9,148 nucleotides of DNA from Hyphomicrobiales bacterium. Its GTDB lineage: Bacteria > Pseudomonadota > Alphaproteobacteria > Rhizobiales > Beijerinckiaceae. A program made the translations under genes and the position numbers. The notes under the pieces are model-generated. The model saw nothing but the letters and a program-made list of their open reading frames with translations. It was not told the origin of the DNA and ran no database searches. Of the stretch, positions 1 through 6,031 are shown piece after piece. The stretch's first letter is position 1. Each line of letters opens with the position of its first letter. The stretch lies in NCBI GenBank assembly GCA_015655535.1, contig JAATEW010000123.1:1-9148 (forward strand), read 5' to 3'.

Positions 1-2
1 CC

Positions 3-626
3 GACAAGAGCAAGGATTTTCTTGCCGGTCTCAGAAGCGGCATGTTCGTGCCGATCCTGTGGCATCCATTCGAGGATGTCACGACGCGTTGGCCCTGGGA
101 CGTGCTGGTCGATGCGCGGCCGAAAATGTCGAAGCCCCGGCCGAACCTGAAGAGCCTTGCCGAACTGTCGATTGGCCTTGGCCACGGTTTCACCGCAGGC
201 GGCAATTGCGACATCGTCATCGATGTCAGCGGCAATGATCCTGGCGCCGTGTTGCGCAGCGGCGCGGTCCCACAACGCGATCCGACCGACGAGACGAATT
301 TCAGCGGCGGCACTGTGATTCACGCGCCGCATCATGGTCTTTTCCATGGTTCGAAACTGCTCGGCGAACCTGTCGAAGAAGGCGATATTCTCGGCTGGAT
401 CGGCACGACCTCGATCGCGGCGCCGCGCTCCGGACGGTTGCGCGGGATCGCCCGCGACGGCGCCGCCGTTCCGAAAGGCGCCGAACTCGGCGAGATCGTT
501 CCGACGTCGGGAGTCGAATGTGTCGGCATCACCAAGCGCGACCGGCTGATCGCGCGCAGCGTCGCCTTCGTCATCGAGATGGAACGCGAAGGCTGGGCGC
601 CAATCTCGCTCGAAAATCTGTTCTGA
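3..626 (+). CDS. YqeB/EF2563-like molybdenum hydroxylase accessory protein, 5'-truncated by window edge
   Basis: The reading frame is open from the left edge (13 residues precede the first visible Met at 42), so the true start lies outside. The visible 207 residues follow the C-terminal two thirds of the EF2563/YqeB family, proteins of the selenium-dependent molybdenum hydroxylase maturation group. Supporting landmarks are PILWHPFED followed by VLVDARPKMSKP (the family's VDA-K segment), the glycine-rich SIGLGHGFTAGGNCDIVID (family IGLGPGFTAG-D-VIE), then VIHAPHHG, a lipoyl-like turn region VEEGDILGWIG, SGRLRGIARDGAAVPKGAELGEI and a final ITKRDRLIARSVAFVIE. The canonical NTG motif of the family after the G-A-V-P segment is not evident (QRDPTDETN instead), so this is a divergent member. 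Its biochemical role in molybdenum or selenium cofactor handling is inferred from the family only. Partners would lie to the left, outside the window. Confidence 0.72.
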   Translation, partial: DKSKDFLAGLRSGMFVPILWHPFEDVTTRWPWDVLVDARPKMSKPRPNLKSLAELSIGLGHGFTAGGNCDIVIDVSGNDPGAVLRSGAVPQRDPTDETNFSGGTVIHAPHHGLFHGSKLLGEPVEEGDILGWIGTTSIAAPRSGRLRGIARDGAAVPKGAELGEIVPTSGVECVGITKRDRLIARSVAFVIEMEREGWAPISLENLF

Positions 627-692
627 CCGTTTGATTGCGGAAGACTTCCGTCGGCGAAACGCAAGCAATGACCGGCGGCCGGATGAGATAAG

Positions 693-1121
693 ATGCGATA
701 TTCGACGCTTCTCACTCTTTGCGCCGCGATCGTCTATATTACCCTTCGGTTTCTTCCTGCGGATCTCCGCGACGATCATCTCACGGCGCTTATTATTTTT
801 AACCTGATTCCCTATTTGATCGGGATCGCCATCGCCGCCGTCTGCTCACACCTTGCAGCAGGACACGTCGGGCGTGCTGAAAATCTGCGATTTTCGATCG
901 ACTATTGGTTGATCGGCTCAGCGATCTATCTTGTCACCATATGCCTTTTCGCAGGCGTTGCATCGATCGTAGACTTGCAGCGGCAAGGATGGACGTTTGC
1001 CACGCGCGAAGCGGAATACTCCGAGATCATCGCCGCGATCGCCGCCAAATGCGAAATCAGTCTGAAGCTCGGAATTGGGATTGTCGGTTCGGCTTACGGC
1101 CGAAAGAGCTGGAGCCGATGA
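693..1121 (+). CDS. hypothetical small membrane protein
   Basis: A 142-residue protein that I do not recognise. It shows three clear hydrophobic segments, at about residues 3-20, 31-53 (TALIIFNLIPYLIGIAIAAV) and 71-92, and possibly a weak fourth at the C terminus (LKLGIGIVGSAYG). It is probably an inner-membrane protein. The start lies 66 bases after the stop of the upstream gene; the bases before it (GGATGAGATAAG) give only a weak ribosome-binding site, and the gap contains a small palindrome (CGGAAG-A-CTTCCG). The coding sequence is somewhat richer in AT than its neighbours. No catalytic motif is visible. It is convergent with the DUF1328 gene, with a hairpin between them. It is listed as real because of its length, its consistent hydrophobic pattern and the lack of a better frame. 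Confidence 0.55.
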   Translation: MRYSTLLTLCAAIVYITLRFLPADLRDDHLTALIIFNLIPYLIGIAIAAVCSHLAAGHVGRAENLRFSIDYWLIGSAIYLVTICLFAGVASIVDLQRQGWTFATREAEYSEIIAAIAAKCEISLKLGIGIVGSAYGRKSWSR

Positions 1122-1145
1122 TCGGCTTATAATTTCGCCCGTCTT

Positions 1146-1170
1146 AAGAAGGGCGTCTGCCGCCCTCCTT
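1146..1170. terminator. hairpin between convergent genes, possible bidirectional terminator
   Basis: AAGAAGGGCG, loop TCTGC, then CGCCCTCCTT form a 10-bp stem with one A-C mismatch. It lies in the 76-base gap between the ends of two convergent genes. The U tract is short on either side (CCTTAAA / CTTCTTAAG), so termination is likely but not certain. Confidence 0.45.
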
Positions 1171-1197
1171 AAATCTGCGGATCGTAATCGGCCTCCG

Positions 1198-1371
1198 CTA
1201 AAACAGCGTCTCTCCGGCGACGAGGCCGAGGATGAGGAAGATCACGAAGATCACAATGAAGATGAAGAACAAGATGCGCGCGATTCCGCCCGCGGCGGCG
1301 GATATATTGGTAAAACCGAACGCGCCGGCAATCACCGATATAACAAAGAAAATCAAAGCCCATTTCAACAT
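1198..1371 (-). CDS. DUF1328 (YtjA-like) small hydrophobic membrane protein
   Basis: A 57-residue protein beginning MLKWALIFFVISVIAGAFGF and ending LILGLVAGETLF. This matches the DUF1328/YtjA family: an MLKWA start, a first hydrophobic helix at residues 4-19, a G-F-T-x-I-x-A-A-A-G-I-A-R-I linker and a second helix at about 33-53. Members are about 50-60 residues, so it is full length. Two membrane helices with almost no soluble part place it in the inner membrane; the molecular function of the family is unknown. GAGG lies 5 bases before the ATG and supports this start. About 30 bases upstream of the start is a good general-stress promoter (see 1405-1429), in keeping with stress-inducible expression of such genes in alphaproteobacteria. 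The reading frame is easily missed because of its size. Confidence 0.88.
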   Translation of the reverse strand: MLKWALIFFVISVIAGAFGFTNISAAAGGIARILFFIFIVIFVIFLILGLVAGETLF

Positions 1372-1404
1372 GGCAGCCTCGTCGGTCGTTGTCGTCGAGG
1401 CTCC

Positions 1405-1429
1405 AACGCACGCTCCAGCTTAATGTTCC
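1405..1429 (-). promoter_or_regulatory. EcfG-type general stress response promoter (GGAAC-N16-CGTT)
   Basis: Read on the minus strand, GGAAC (1429-1425) is followed after exactly 16 bases by CGTT (1408-1405). This is the consensus recognised by EcfG, the extracytoplasmic sigma factor of the alphaproteobacterial PhyR-NepR-EcfG general stress response. The downstream ATG of the DUF1328 gene is at 1371, giving a predicted leader of about 25-30 bases. A second GGAAC copy lies just upstream (1442-1438), so the 9-mer TGGAACATT appears twice with a 13-base period, and the overlap forms a TTCCA-A-TGGAA palindrome. Spacing and position fit well; recognition by EcfG is inferred. Confidence 0.68.
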
Positions 1430-1512
1430 AATGGAATGTTCCAGGGTCGGCCTTCAACAAAATGAACCGTCAGTGCGAGGAGCCATAGGGCACGCTTTGC
1501 TCGCCTGTCGAT

Positions 1513-1640
1513 AATGACGTTCGGCTTAAAAGCCGAGCTGTGGCGACGAAGCAATCCATGCCGCTGCCTGGTTAACCTGGATTGCTTCGCGAAGCCTGTC
1601 ATCGGGCCGGCAAGGCCGGACCCGTTGGCTCGCAATGACG
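1513..1640. repeat. palindromic dispersed-repeat element downstream of ubiA
   Basis: This stretch contains several nested palindromes. TCGGCTT-AA-AAGCCGA is at 1521-1536. GAAGCAATCCA (1548-1558) pairs perfectly with TGGATTGCTTC (1578-1588), and GGTTAACC sits in the loop between them. CGGGCCGG pairs with CCGGACCCG (one bulge) at 1603-1624. It ends with CTCGCAATGACG. GAAGCAATCCA and the CGTCATTGCGAG end are, from memory, hallmarks of short dispersed repeats common in Hyphomicrobiales genomes. It ends 5 bases from the ubiA stop codon and lies downstream of ubiA, so it could end or stabilise that transcript. Confidence 0.62.
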
Positions 1641-1645
1641 ATTCG

Positions 1646-2599
1646 CTAAAAAAACAGGTCCTGGATCATCTGCGCCGCGAGACCGGCGAGAAAAATAAGG
1701 CCGGCGACACGGTTCGCCCGAAACAGCTGCAAAGCGCCGGATGTTTCCTCAGGATCGATCCTCGCCACCTGCCACGCGAGATGCAGCGCAAAACCGATAA
1801 GCCCGGCTTGCATCCAGAAGCCTGCCCTGCCCGATGTCAAAAGCGCGATCTCGAGACAGAGCACAGCCGCACCATAAAGCCCGGCGACGCAAAGCCGGAC
1901 ATGCGGGCCGAACAGACGCGCCGTCGATTTGACGCCGATGATCGCATCGTCGCTCACATCCATCAGCGCATAGATCGTGTCATAGCCGATGATCCAGAAA
2001 AACGTGCCGAAATAGAGCCAAAGCGGCGACGCGCCGAGCGATCCGAATTGCGCCGCCCAGCCCATCAGAGCGCCCCAGGCGAAGGCAAGGCCGAGCACGG
2101 CCTGCGGCCATGGCGTGATCCGTTTCATGAACGGATAGGCGGCAACGATTACGAGCGAGGCGATCCCAAGCCCGATCGCAAAGTGATTGAAGCATAAGAG
2201 AACCGCCAAACCGATCAGCGCTTGCGCGACAATGAAACGCTTGGCGGCGCCGGTGCTCACACGGCCCGACGGCAAAGGCCGCTGCCGCGTGCGTTCGACC
2301 TTCGCGTCTATGTCGCGATCGACGAGATCATTATAGGTCGAGCCGGCGCCGCGCATCGCGATCGCGCCGATCAGAAACAGCAGGCCGTCGAGGAAGCGCG
2401 GCGGCTGCCGCAGGACGAGGCTCGCAAGAAGGCTCGACCACCAGCATGGCAGGACGAGCAGCCACCAGCCAATGGGCCGGTCGAGCCGCGCGAGTTGAAT
2501 ATAGGGATGCCACGCGGCGGGCGTCGCCGCGAAAAGCCATTGCTTCGGATGTGCATCCGGCAGGGCCGTGGATGAGGCTGGCTGATCGGTGGGGATCAT
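1646..2599 (-). CDS. ubiA: 4-hydroxybenzoate polyprenyltransferase UbiA
   Basis: A full-length 317-residue membrane prenyltransferase. It joins the polyprenyl chain to 4-hydroxybenzoate, the first membrane-bound step of ubiquinone synthesis. The first Mg/diphosphate-binding motif is N90-D91-xx-D94-xxx-D98 (YNDLVDRDIDAKVERTRQRP, with the usual R-P-L-P-S-G after it). The second motif is at D207-D218 (YDTIYALMDVSDD), followed by GVKSTA. YPFMKR at 155-160 is also typical. Seven to nine hydrophobic helices follow these motifs, as in the family. An N-terminal extension of about 30 residues before HPYIQLARLDRPIGWWL is normal for alphaproteobacteria. No convincing Shine-Dalgarno precedes the ATG, so the exact start is less certain than the identity. 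Family knowledge: UbiA acts in the inner membrane with UbiC-supplied 4-hydroxybenzoate. Confidence 0.97.
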   Translation of the reverse strand: MIPTDQPASSTALPDAHPKQWLFAATPAAWHPYIQLARLDRPIGWWLLVLPCWWSSLLASLVLRQPPRFLDGLLFLIGAIAMRGAGSTYNDLVDRDIDAKVERTRQRPLPSGRVSTGAAKRFIVAQALIGLAVLLCFNHFAIGLGIASLVIVAAYPFMKRITPWPQAVLGLAFAWGALMGWAAQFGSLGASPLWLYFGTFFWIIGYDTIYALMDVSDDAIIGVKSTARLFGPHVRLCVAGLYGAAVLCLEIALLTSGRAGFWMQAGLIGFALHLAWQVARIDPEETSGALQLFRANRVAGLIFLAGLAAQMIQDLFF

Positions 2600-2689
2600 G
2601 CTGGGCCGGGGGCTATAATGGGCGTGATTTTATTTTCAAAGGTCGAGCGCGTCCTTCTCCCTGTGGGAGAGGGTTCACCCGCACACTTC

Positions 2690-2762
2690 ACTTTTCGGGA
2701 TCATGCTTTTCCCCACGCATAACCTTGGCCAAAAAGTCTGCAACTTTTCGGGATCATGCTTT
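2690..2762. repeat. 20-base exact direct repeat, two copies
   Basis: ACTTTTCGGGATCATGCTTT occurs at 2690-2709 and again at 2743-2762, identical over 20 bases with a 53-base period. The second copy is preceded by AAAAGT-CTGCA-ACTTTT, a 6-bp stem, which suggests that the original unit was palindromic. The same GGATCATG also appears over the ubiA start (2593-2600). Confidence 0.75.
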
Positions 2763-2870
2763 AGGGTCCATACTCATTGGGGCCAACTCCCAAACCCTCA
2801 TCCTGAGGAGCTTGCGCAGCAGCGTCTTCAAAGGGTTTGGAACAGAAAAAGTACTACTGATCCCTCGCCC

Positions 2871-2898
2871 AGGCAGACCAAGCCTGCTTGGTCTGCCT
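2871..2898. repeat. perfect 13-bp hairpin
   Basis: AGGCAGACCAAGC, a 2-base gap CT, then GCTTGGTCTGCCT form a perfect 13-bp inverted repeat. It lies downstream of the secreted four-cysteine gene on the minus strand. On the plus strand it is followed by TATAAAG rather than a U run. It may act as a transcript-end stabiliser or be a REP-like palindrome. Confidence 0.7.
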
Positions 2899-2906
2899 TA
2901 TAAAGG

Positions 2907-2930
2907 CCAAGTCGGCAACAGCCGACTTGG
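2907..2930. repeat. perfect 10-bp hairpin
   Basis: CCAAGTCGGC, loop AACA, then GCCGACTTGG form a perfect 10-bp stem 8 bases from the previous hairpin and 47 bases beyond the stop of the gene at 2978-3427. It could form the end of that transcript. No U tract follows on either strand, so intrinsic termination is not assured. Confidence 0.65.
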
Positions 2931-2977
2931 ATGACGCACACCCATCGGCGCGCTCCTCAAGGTAATGGGTTCAGACT

Positions 2978-3427
2978 TTAAAGCGGGCCATTCGGCAGTT
3001 TCTGGGGCTTTTCGCCAAGCCCCCCGCCGGCTGCCGCCTGCTCCTGCGCTTTCTTCATTTGCGCCGCGATCATGCAAGCCTGATTGGCGACGCCGGTGGT
3101 CTTCTCGACATCGGCCTGTATGCTATTCGACGCCTCGTCCGGGATCGCGCACCATTCCTTGTTTTTTGAGAAATAGGCGAGGATATCGCGGTCGGCGACA
3201 ACAAGAGCTTTCAATTTCAAGCAGCCTGCGACGGGATCAAGCTTGCCTTTGTTCGCTTTCGCGTTGGCATTGAGCTGTTCCATCAAATCCATGCGCTTTT
3301 TCATCAAAACGCCCACGTCGGCATTGCAATCTTGTGCAATGGCCGTGGACGTGCCGGCGAGGATCAATCCCGCCGACAGAAAGACGGCGGCTTTGAAAGC
3401 CGCCAAGGTGAGCTGTTTTGCAATCAT
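2978..3427 (-). CDS. secreted four-cysteine protein of unknown function
   Basis: A 149-residue protein that I do not recognise. The start at 3427 is chosen because it places a standard signal peptide at the N terminus: MIAK charged end, a hydrophobic stretch through LILAG, then STAIAQ with likely cleavage near residue 32. The frame could extend to 3592, but that would bury the signal peptide 55 residues inside. The mature part has four cysteines (C34, C69, C93, C118), which could form two disulfides in the periplasm. It is mostly helical-looking (VGVLMKKRMDLMEQLNANAK and VEKTTGVANQACMIAAQMKK). The C-terminal tail is Gly/Ala/Pro-rich and low in complexity. A purine-rich GGAAAGGCGGG stretch upstream could serve as a ribosome-binding site. 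It is divergent from rsmE with about 200 bases between them. Similar short secreted proteins are frequent in this order, but their role is unknown to me. Confidence 0.72.
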   Translation of the reverse strand: MIAKQLTLAAFKAAVFLSAGLILAGTSTAIAQDCNADVGVLMKKRMDLMEQLNANAKANKGKLDPVAGCLKLKALVVADRDILAYFSKNKEWCAIPDEASNSIQADVEKTTGVANQACMIAAQMKKAQEQAAAGGGLGEKPQKLPNGPL

Positions 3428-3631
3428 GAAGCCCGCCTTTCCGATCGTTTGGGCCGCTTTGCTGCCGATCCGCGCCCAGATTGACGCGGAGTTCTTAAAA
3501 CCCTGCGAATTCAGCCTATGCGAACCGCATTTTCGGCAAGCAAGCACGATAGGCATGGCCGCTTTATGGCATTTCTCGGCGATCCGGCGCAAACACTAAG
3601 ATTTCTGTCTCCAGGTGAAGGGCCGCGCCGC

Positions 3632-4387
3632 ATGGCTCGCTATGATTTTTCCACCCATCGGCTTTATGTCGACGCTCTTCTAGCGCCTGGCGCCTCGGTC
3701 CCGCTCGACCGGGCGCAAGCCAATTATCTCGGCAATGTCTTGCGTTTGCCGGACGGAGCCGAACTCCTGATCTTCAATGGCCGCGACGGCGAGTGGCGGG
3801 CCGCGCTTACCTCCGGCAGCCGCAAATCCATGAGCTTGACCGCGCTGACTCTGGTGAGGCCTCAGGAAGCGCCCTGCGACCTGCACTATCTCTTCGCGCC
3901 GCTGAAACATGCCAGGCTCGATTATATGGTCCAAAAAGCCGTCGAAATGGGCGCAAGCCTTCTGCGGCCGGTCCAAACACGGCATACACAAGCGACCCGT
4001 CTCAATGCCGAACGTATGCGGGCCAATGTCATCGAGGCGGCCGAACAGTGCGGCATTCTCGCCATGCCCGAGGTCGCGCCTCTGGCGAACCTCGACACAG
4101 TACTCGACGACTGGCCGCAAAACCGCGGCCTGATTTTCTGCGACGAAGATGCGCCGATCCGCGATCCGATCGAAGCCCTGCATGCGGCGCGACAGGCCGA
4201 GAGCCCACGGCCCTTGAGCCTTTTGATCGGCCCCGAAGGCGGGTTCGATAGGCGGGAACGCGAAAAGCTTCTTTCGTTGCCTCAGACGATCCGGCTTTCG
4301 CTTGGACCGCGTATCTTGCGGGCCGATACGGCGGGCGTCGCGGCCATGGCGCTTGTTCAGACTGCTTTGGGCGATTGGCGTGCCTGA
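3632..4387 (+). CDS. rsmE: 16S rRNA (uracil-1498-N3)-methyltransferase RsmE
   Basis: A 251-residue SPOUT-class methyltransferase that methylates N3 of U1498 in helix 44 of 16S rRNA, using S-adenosylmethionine, on the assembled 30S subunit. An N-terminal PUA-like domain (about residues 9-75: RLYVD, YLGNVLRLPDGAELLIFNGRDGEW) is followed by the knotted domain. Diagnostic motifs are QKAVEMG (101-107), EAAEQC (135-140), LIGPEGGF (198-205) and the cofactor-binding knot LGPRILRADTA (224-234). The start MARYDFSTHR is chosen by family length (about 240-250). GAAGGG lies 9 bases upstream as a ribosome-binding site. The frame stays open to 3518, but that extension matches nothing typical. The sequence is complete with no missing motif. 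Confidence 0.96.
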   Translation: MARYDFSTHRLYVDALLAPGASVPLDRAQANYLGNVLRLPDGAELLIFNGRDGEWRAALTSGSRKSMSLTALTLVRPQEAPCDLHYLFAPLKHARLDYMVQKAVEMGASLLRPVQTRHTQATRLNAERMRANVIEAAEQCGILAMPEVAPLANLDTVLDDWPQNRGLIFCDEDAPIRDPIEALHAARQAESPRPLSLLIGPEGGFDRREREKLLSLPQTIRLSLGPRILRADTAGVAAMALVQTALGDWRA

Positions 4388-4526
4388 ACCAGGTTCTCGA
4401 GATCGGGCTTTAAGTCATTGTCGAAACGAGTCCCTTTCACACATCTTTAACAAAATCACAGCGGCACCGAGCCTTCTTAAAGCTTTCATCACGATATCGC
4501 CCCAATGTGGGATCAAATCACCACCA

Positions 4527-4907
4527 ATGACAAATCACTCGCGCCAGACCCGCATGATGATCCCCACATCCCGTATTGTTTCCGCTGTCGGCGGCGCGGC
4601 CGCCCTCTCCATCGTTTTCGGCATGACATCCGCCTCCGCGGGAGAGTCATGCGCCGCCTATGGGCCGGGCTTCACCAAGGTGGAAGGCAGCGAGACTTGC
4701 ATCCATATCGGCGGCCATGTCCGGGTGGAAGCCGGCATGGGATCATCCGCCACGGCCAATAATGGCTCGCTTTCCGGCAACGGCGCGCGGCCGGCCAGCC
4801 TGCGTTCCAGCAGCGACGACACGACGAATACGATCGGCGGCGCGGGCCTCGGACGCTCGCATCTGCGCCTGCCCCAAGGCGCCATCGGCTACGCCGATCC
4901 GCAGTGA
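4527..4907 (+). CDS. short exported protein with porin N-terminal signature
   Basis: A 126-residue protein from this start; Met at 4554 or 4557 (MMIPTSRIVS...) is an equally plausible start, since no clear ribosome-binding site precedes any of them. The signal peptide runs to SASAGES (cleavage near residue 38). The next segment, CAAYGPGFTKVEGSETCIHI followed by GGHVRVE (residues 42-68), is the conserved N-terminal signature of alphaproteobacterial outer-membrane porins (Porin_2 type), including the two cysteines. A full porin continues for another 250-400 residues of beta-barrel, but here a Ser/Gly/Asn-rich tail ends in GYADPQ and a stop. It is therefore either a degenerate porin or a distinct small secreted protein built on the signature. 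No barrel continuation is visible in any frame before the next gene. Convergent with the catalase-like gene. Confidence 0.65.
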   Translation: MTNHSRQTRMMIPTSRIVSAVGGAAALSIVFGMTSASAGESCAAYGPGFTKVEGSETCIHIGGHVRVEAGMGSSATANNGSLSGNGARPASLRSSSDDTTNTIGGAGLGRSHLRLPQGAIGYADPQ

Positions 4908-4946
4908 ACCCGACCGGGTTTAGATTCAGAAACAAACTTTCAACCG

Positions 4947-4977
4947 CGTCATGGCCGTGACAAGCACGGCCATGACG
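4947..4977. repeat. 13-bp perfect hairpin between convergent genes (REP-like or terminator)
   Basis: CGTCATGGCCGTG, loop ACAAG, then CACGGCCATGACG form a perfect 13-bp stem. It resembles the GTCATGGCCGGG-type palindromes recalled from Hyphomicrobiales genomes. It sits between the 3' ends of the porin-signature gene and the catalase-like gene and may end both transcripts, although no U tract follows. A shorter hairpin, AACCC-GACC-GGGTT, lies at 4907-4920 right after the upstream stop. Confidence 0.6.
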
Positions 4978-5047
4978 GCTGGAAGATTGCATCTACAATT
5001 CCACACGCCCGCATAAGCTGCTCTATCTCGCAGATCGCCTTAGCCTC

Positions 5048-6031
5048 TTATTGCGAGCGGCGGGAGAAGGACACGGCGTAAGCGCTGTCGCGCGTGCCGA
5101 TCAGCGGATCATCCGACACGTCGATTCCGTCTATGACCTGACCAGGCAAAAACAAAAGCGCCTTTTGAGCCGACAAACTGTCCGGGACGGCTTTTTCGAT
5201 CGTCAGCACGCCGAGATCGACGAGCTTGCGATCATCCGGCCAGGGCTTGGTCGCATCATTGGTGGGATCGGTCGGCGCTGCGAGCTGCGCCTTCAGGTGA
5301 AACGTCACCGGACCTTTGGCGAGCCGCTTCGGCAATTCGTCGATCAGGAAATCCGGCGCCTGTTTCGCAGCTTCCGCAGCGTCGAGATGCACGATTTTTT
5401 CAGGCACCGCCTGATAGCGCACGGCCTGTTTCTGCCCGGCCTTGTTGGTGAAGATAAAGGCATTGATGCCATAATAGATTTCATCGGCGAAACTATCCGG
5501 CGTATGCGGCGTCGCCAAGGCTTTCGGCGCCGCCGGATGGGCTTCGAAGAATTGGTCGAGCTTGGTCGGCTTCGGCGCATTGTCGGGGCTTGCCGCTATA
5601 GCCTGCAGCATGTCGTGGAAATCCGCACCTGACGCGACCGGGAAGAAGTGCAGCGAGTTGATGACCATGTCGGTCTCGCTGCCGTCGGGCAAATGATATT
5701 TGATCGACAGTCCATGCGGATTTGCATTCGCCTTGCCGTCCGGAATATTCGGCACACCCGTCGAGTCCGAAAAACGCACCGTCACCGGAATGCTGCTGCC
5801 ATTGAAGATCGCAGCCTTGCTGAGGCCGGCAGCGTCTGGCGATGCCTTGAAGTGCCCTTCGGTCACGAGGCCTTTGGCATGATTGGCGCGAAATCCCGGA
5901 TGGACGCCGAAAAGCTTATTCATCGTGTCGACGATCTCGGTCGCAACGGTGTCATCGTCGGCGAAAGCCGCGACCGGCGCGGACATAAGTGTCAGCGTGG
6001 CTAGGACGAAGGGGAATATTTTCTTAATCAT
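5048..6031 (-). CDS. periplasmic catalase-fold (SrpA-like) peroxidase, paralogue A
   Basis: A 327-residue exported member of the catalase-related (SrpA-like) heme peroxidase group, about 330-350 residues long and much shorter than true catalases. A signal peptide spans about residues 1-24 (cleavage near VAAFA-DDD). GVHPGFRANHAKG (residues 42-54) carries the candidate distal heme His, H51, in the catalase HAKG motif. TVRFSDSTGVPNIPDG (84-99) and PHGLSIKYH (105-113) match the catalase VRFS and RGFAIKF core. ETDMVINSLHFFPV (119-132) corresponds to the segment with the catalytic Asn (candidate N125). YYGINAFIF (186-194) and AVRYQ (203-207) continue the barrel. R314-xxx-Y318 near the C terminus is the candidate proximal heme ligand pair (RxxxY). 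A GAGG site lies 10 bases before the ATG. Likely activity is peroxide-dependent oxidation in the periplasm; the reductant is unknown. It lies 241 bases downstream of paralogue B. Confidence 0.87.
   Translation of the reverse strand: MIKKIFPFVLATLTLMSAPVAAFADDDTVATEIVDTMNKLFGVHPGFRANHAKGLVTEGHFKASPDAAGLSKAAIFNGSSIPVTVRFSDSTGVPNIPDGKANANPHGLSIKYHLPDGSETDMVINSLHFFPVASGADFHDMLQAIAASPDNAPKPTKLDQFFEAHPAAPKALATPHTPDSFADEIYYGINAFIFTNKAGQKQAVRYQAVPEKIVHLDAAEAAKQAPDFLIDELPKRLAKGPVTFHLKAQLAAPTDPTNDATKPWPDDRKLVDLGVLTIEKAVPDSLSAQKALLFLPGQVIDGIDVSDDPLIGTRDSAYAVSFSRRSQ

Larger units (their letters stand above)
2641..2932. repeat. gene-free mosaic of dispersed repeat elements
   Basis: The 378 bases between ubiA and the next gene hold no convincing gene and are mostly repeats. 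In order: an imperfect hairpin CCTTCTCCC-TGT-GGGAGAGGG (2653-2673); a 20-base exact direct repeat (2690-2709 and 2743-2762); an element with 9-bp ends CCAAACCCT/AGGGTTTGG (2790-2798, 2832-2840) enclosing CCTCATCCTGAGGAG; and two perfect hairpins at 2871-2930. Several of these (CTTCTCCC-GGGAGA, CCTCATCCTGAGGAG) resemble short interspersed repeats known from Hyphomicrobiales. They look like separate units accumulated at one site. Confidence 0.65.

Noticed and set aside
1514..2197. 227-codon plus-strand frame opposite ubiA
   Set aside because: Low-complexity Arg/Asp/Pro-rich translation typical of the antisense of a GC-rich gene; it begins inside a repeat element.
2690..2930. CRISPR array or attachment site
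   Set aside because: Only two copies of one direct repeat and single copies of the other units; no regular spacers, cas genes, integrase or tRNA nearby.
2446..2934. 162-codon plus-strand frame through the repeat mosaic
   Set aside because: Most of it is translated from dispersed repeats and hairpins, and it overlaps the ubiA start; no gene-like features.
3428..3592. N-terminal extension of the four-cysteine secreted protein, with a CRKCGSHR motif
   Set aside because: It would place a textbook signal peptide 55 residues inside the protein; the start at 3427 is more consistent with export.
3518..3631. 38-residue upstream extension of RsmE
   Set aside because: RsmE proteins begin close to the RLYVD segment; the start at 3632 gives the usual length and has a ribosome-binding site.
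4908..5047. Frameshifted porin barrel after the short porin-signature gene
   Set aside because: Only 140 bases remain before the next gene and none of the frames gives beta-barrel-like sequence, so a simple frameshift cannot explain the short protein.
5051..5632. Long plus-strand frames opposite both catalase-like genes (also 6270-6881)
   Set aside because: They mirror each other only because the two genes are paralogues with the same codon bias; the products have no domain and are Arg-rich shadows.
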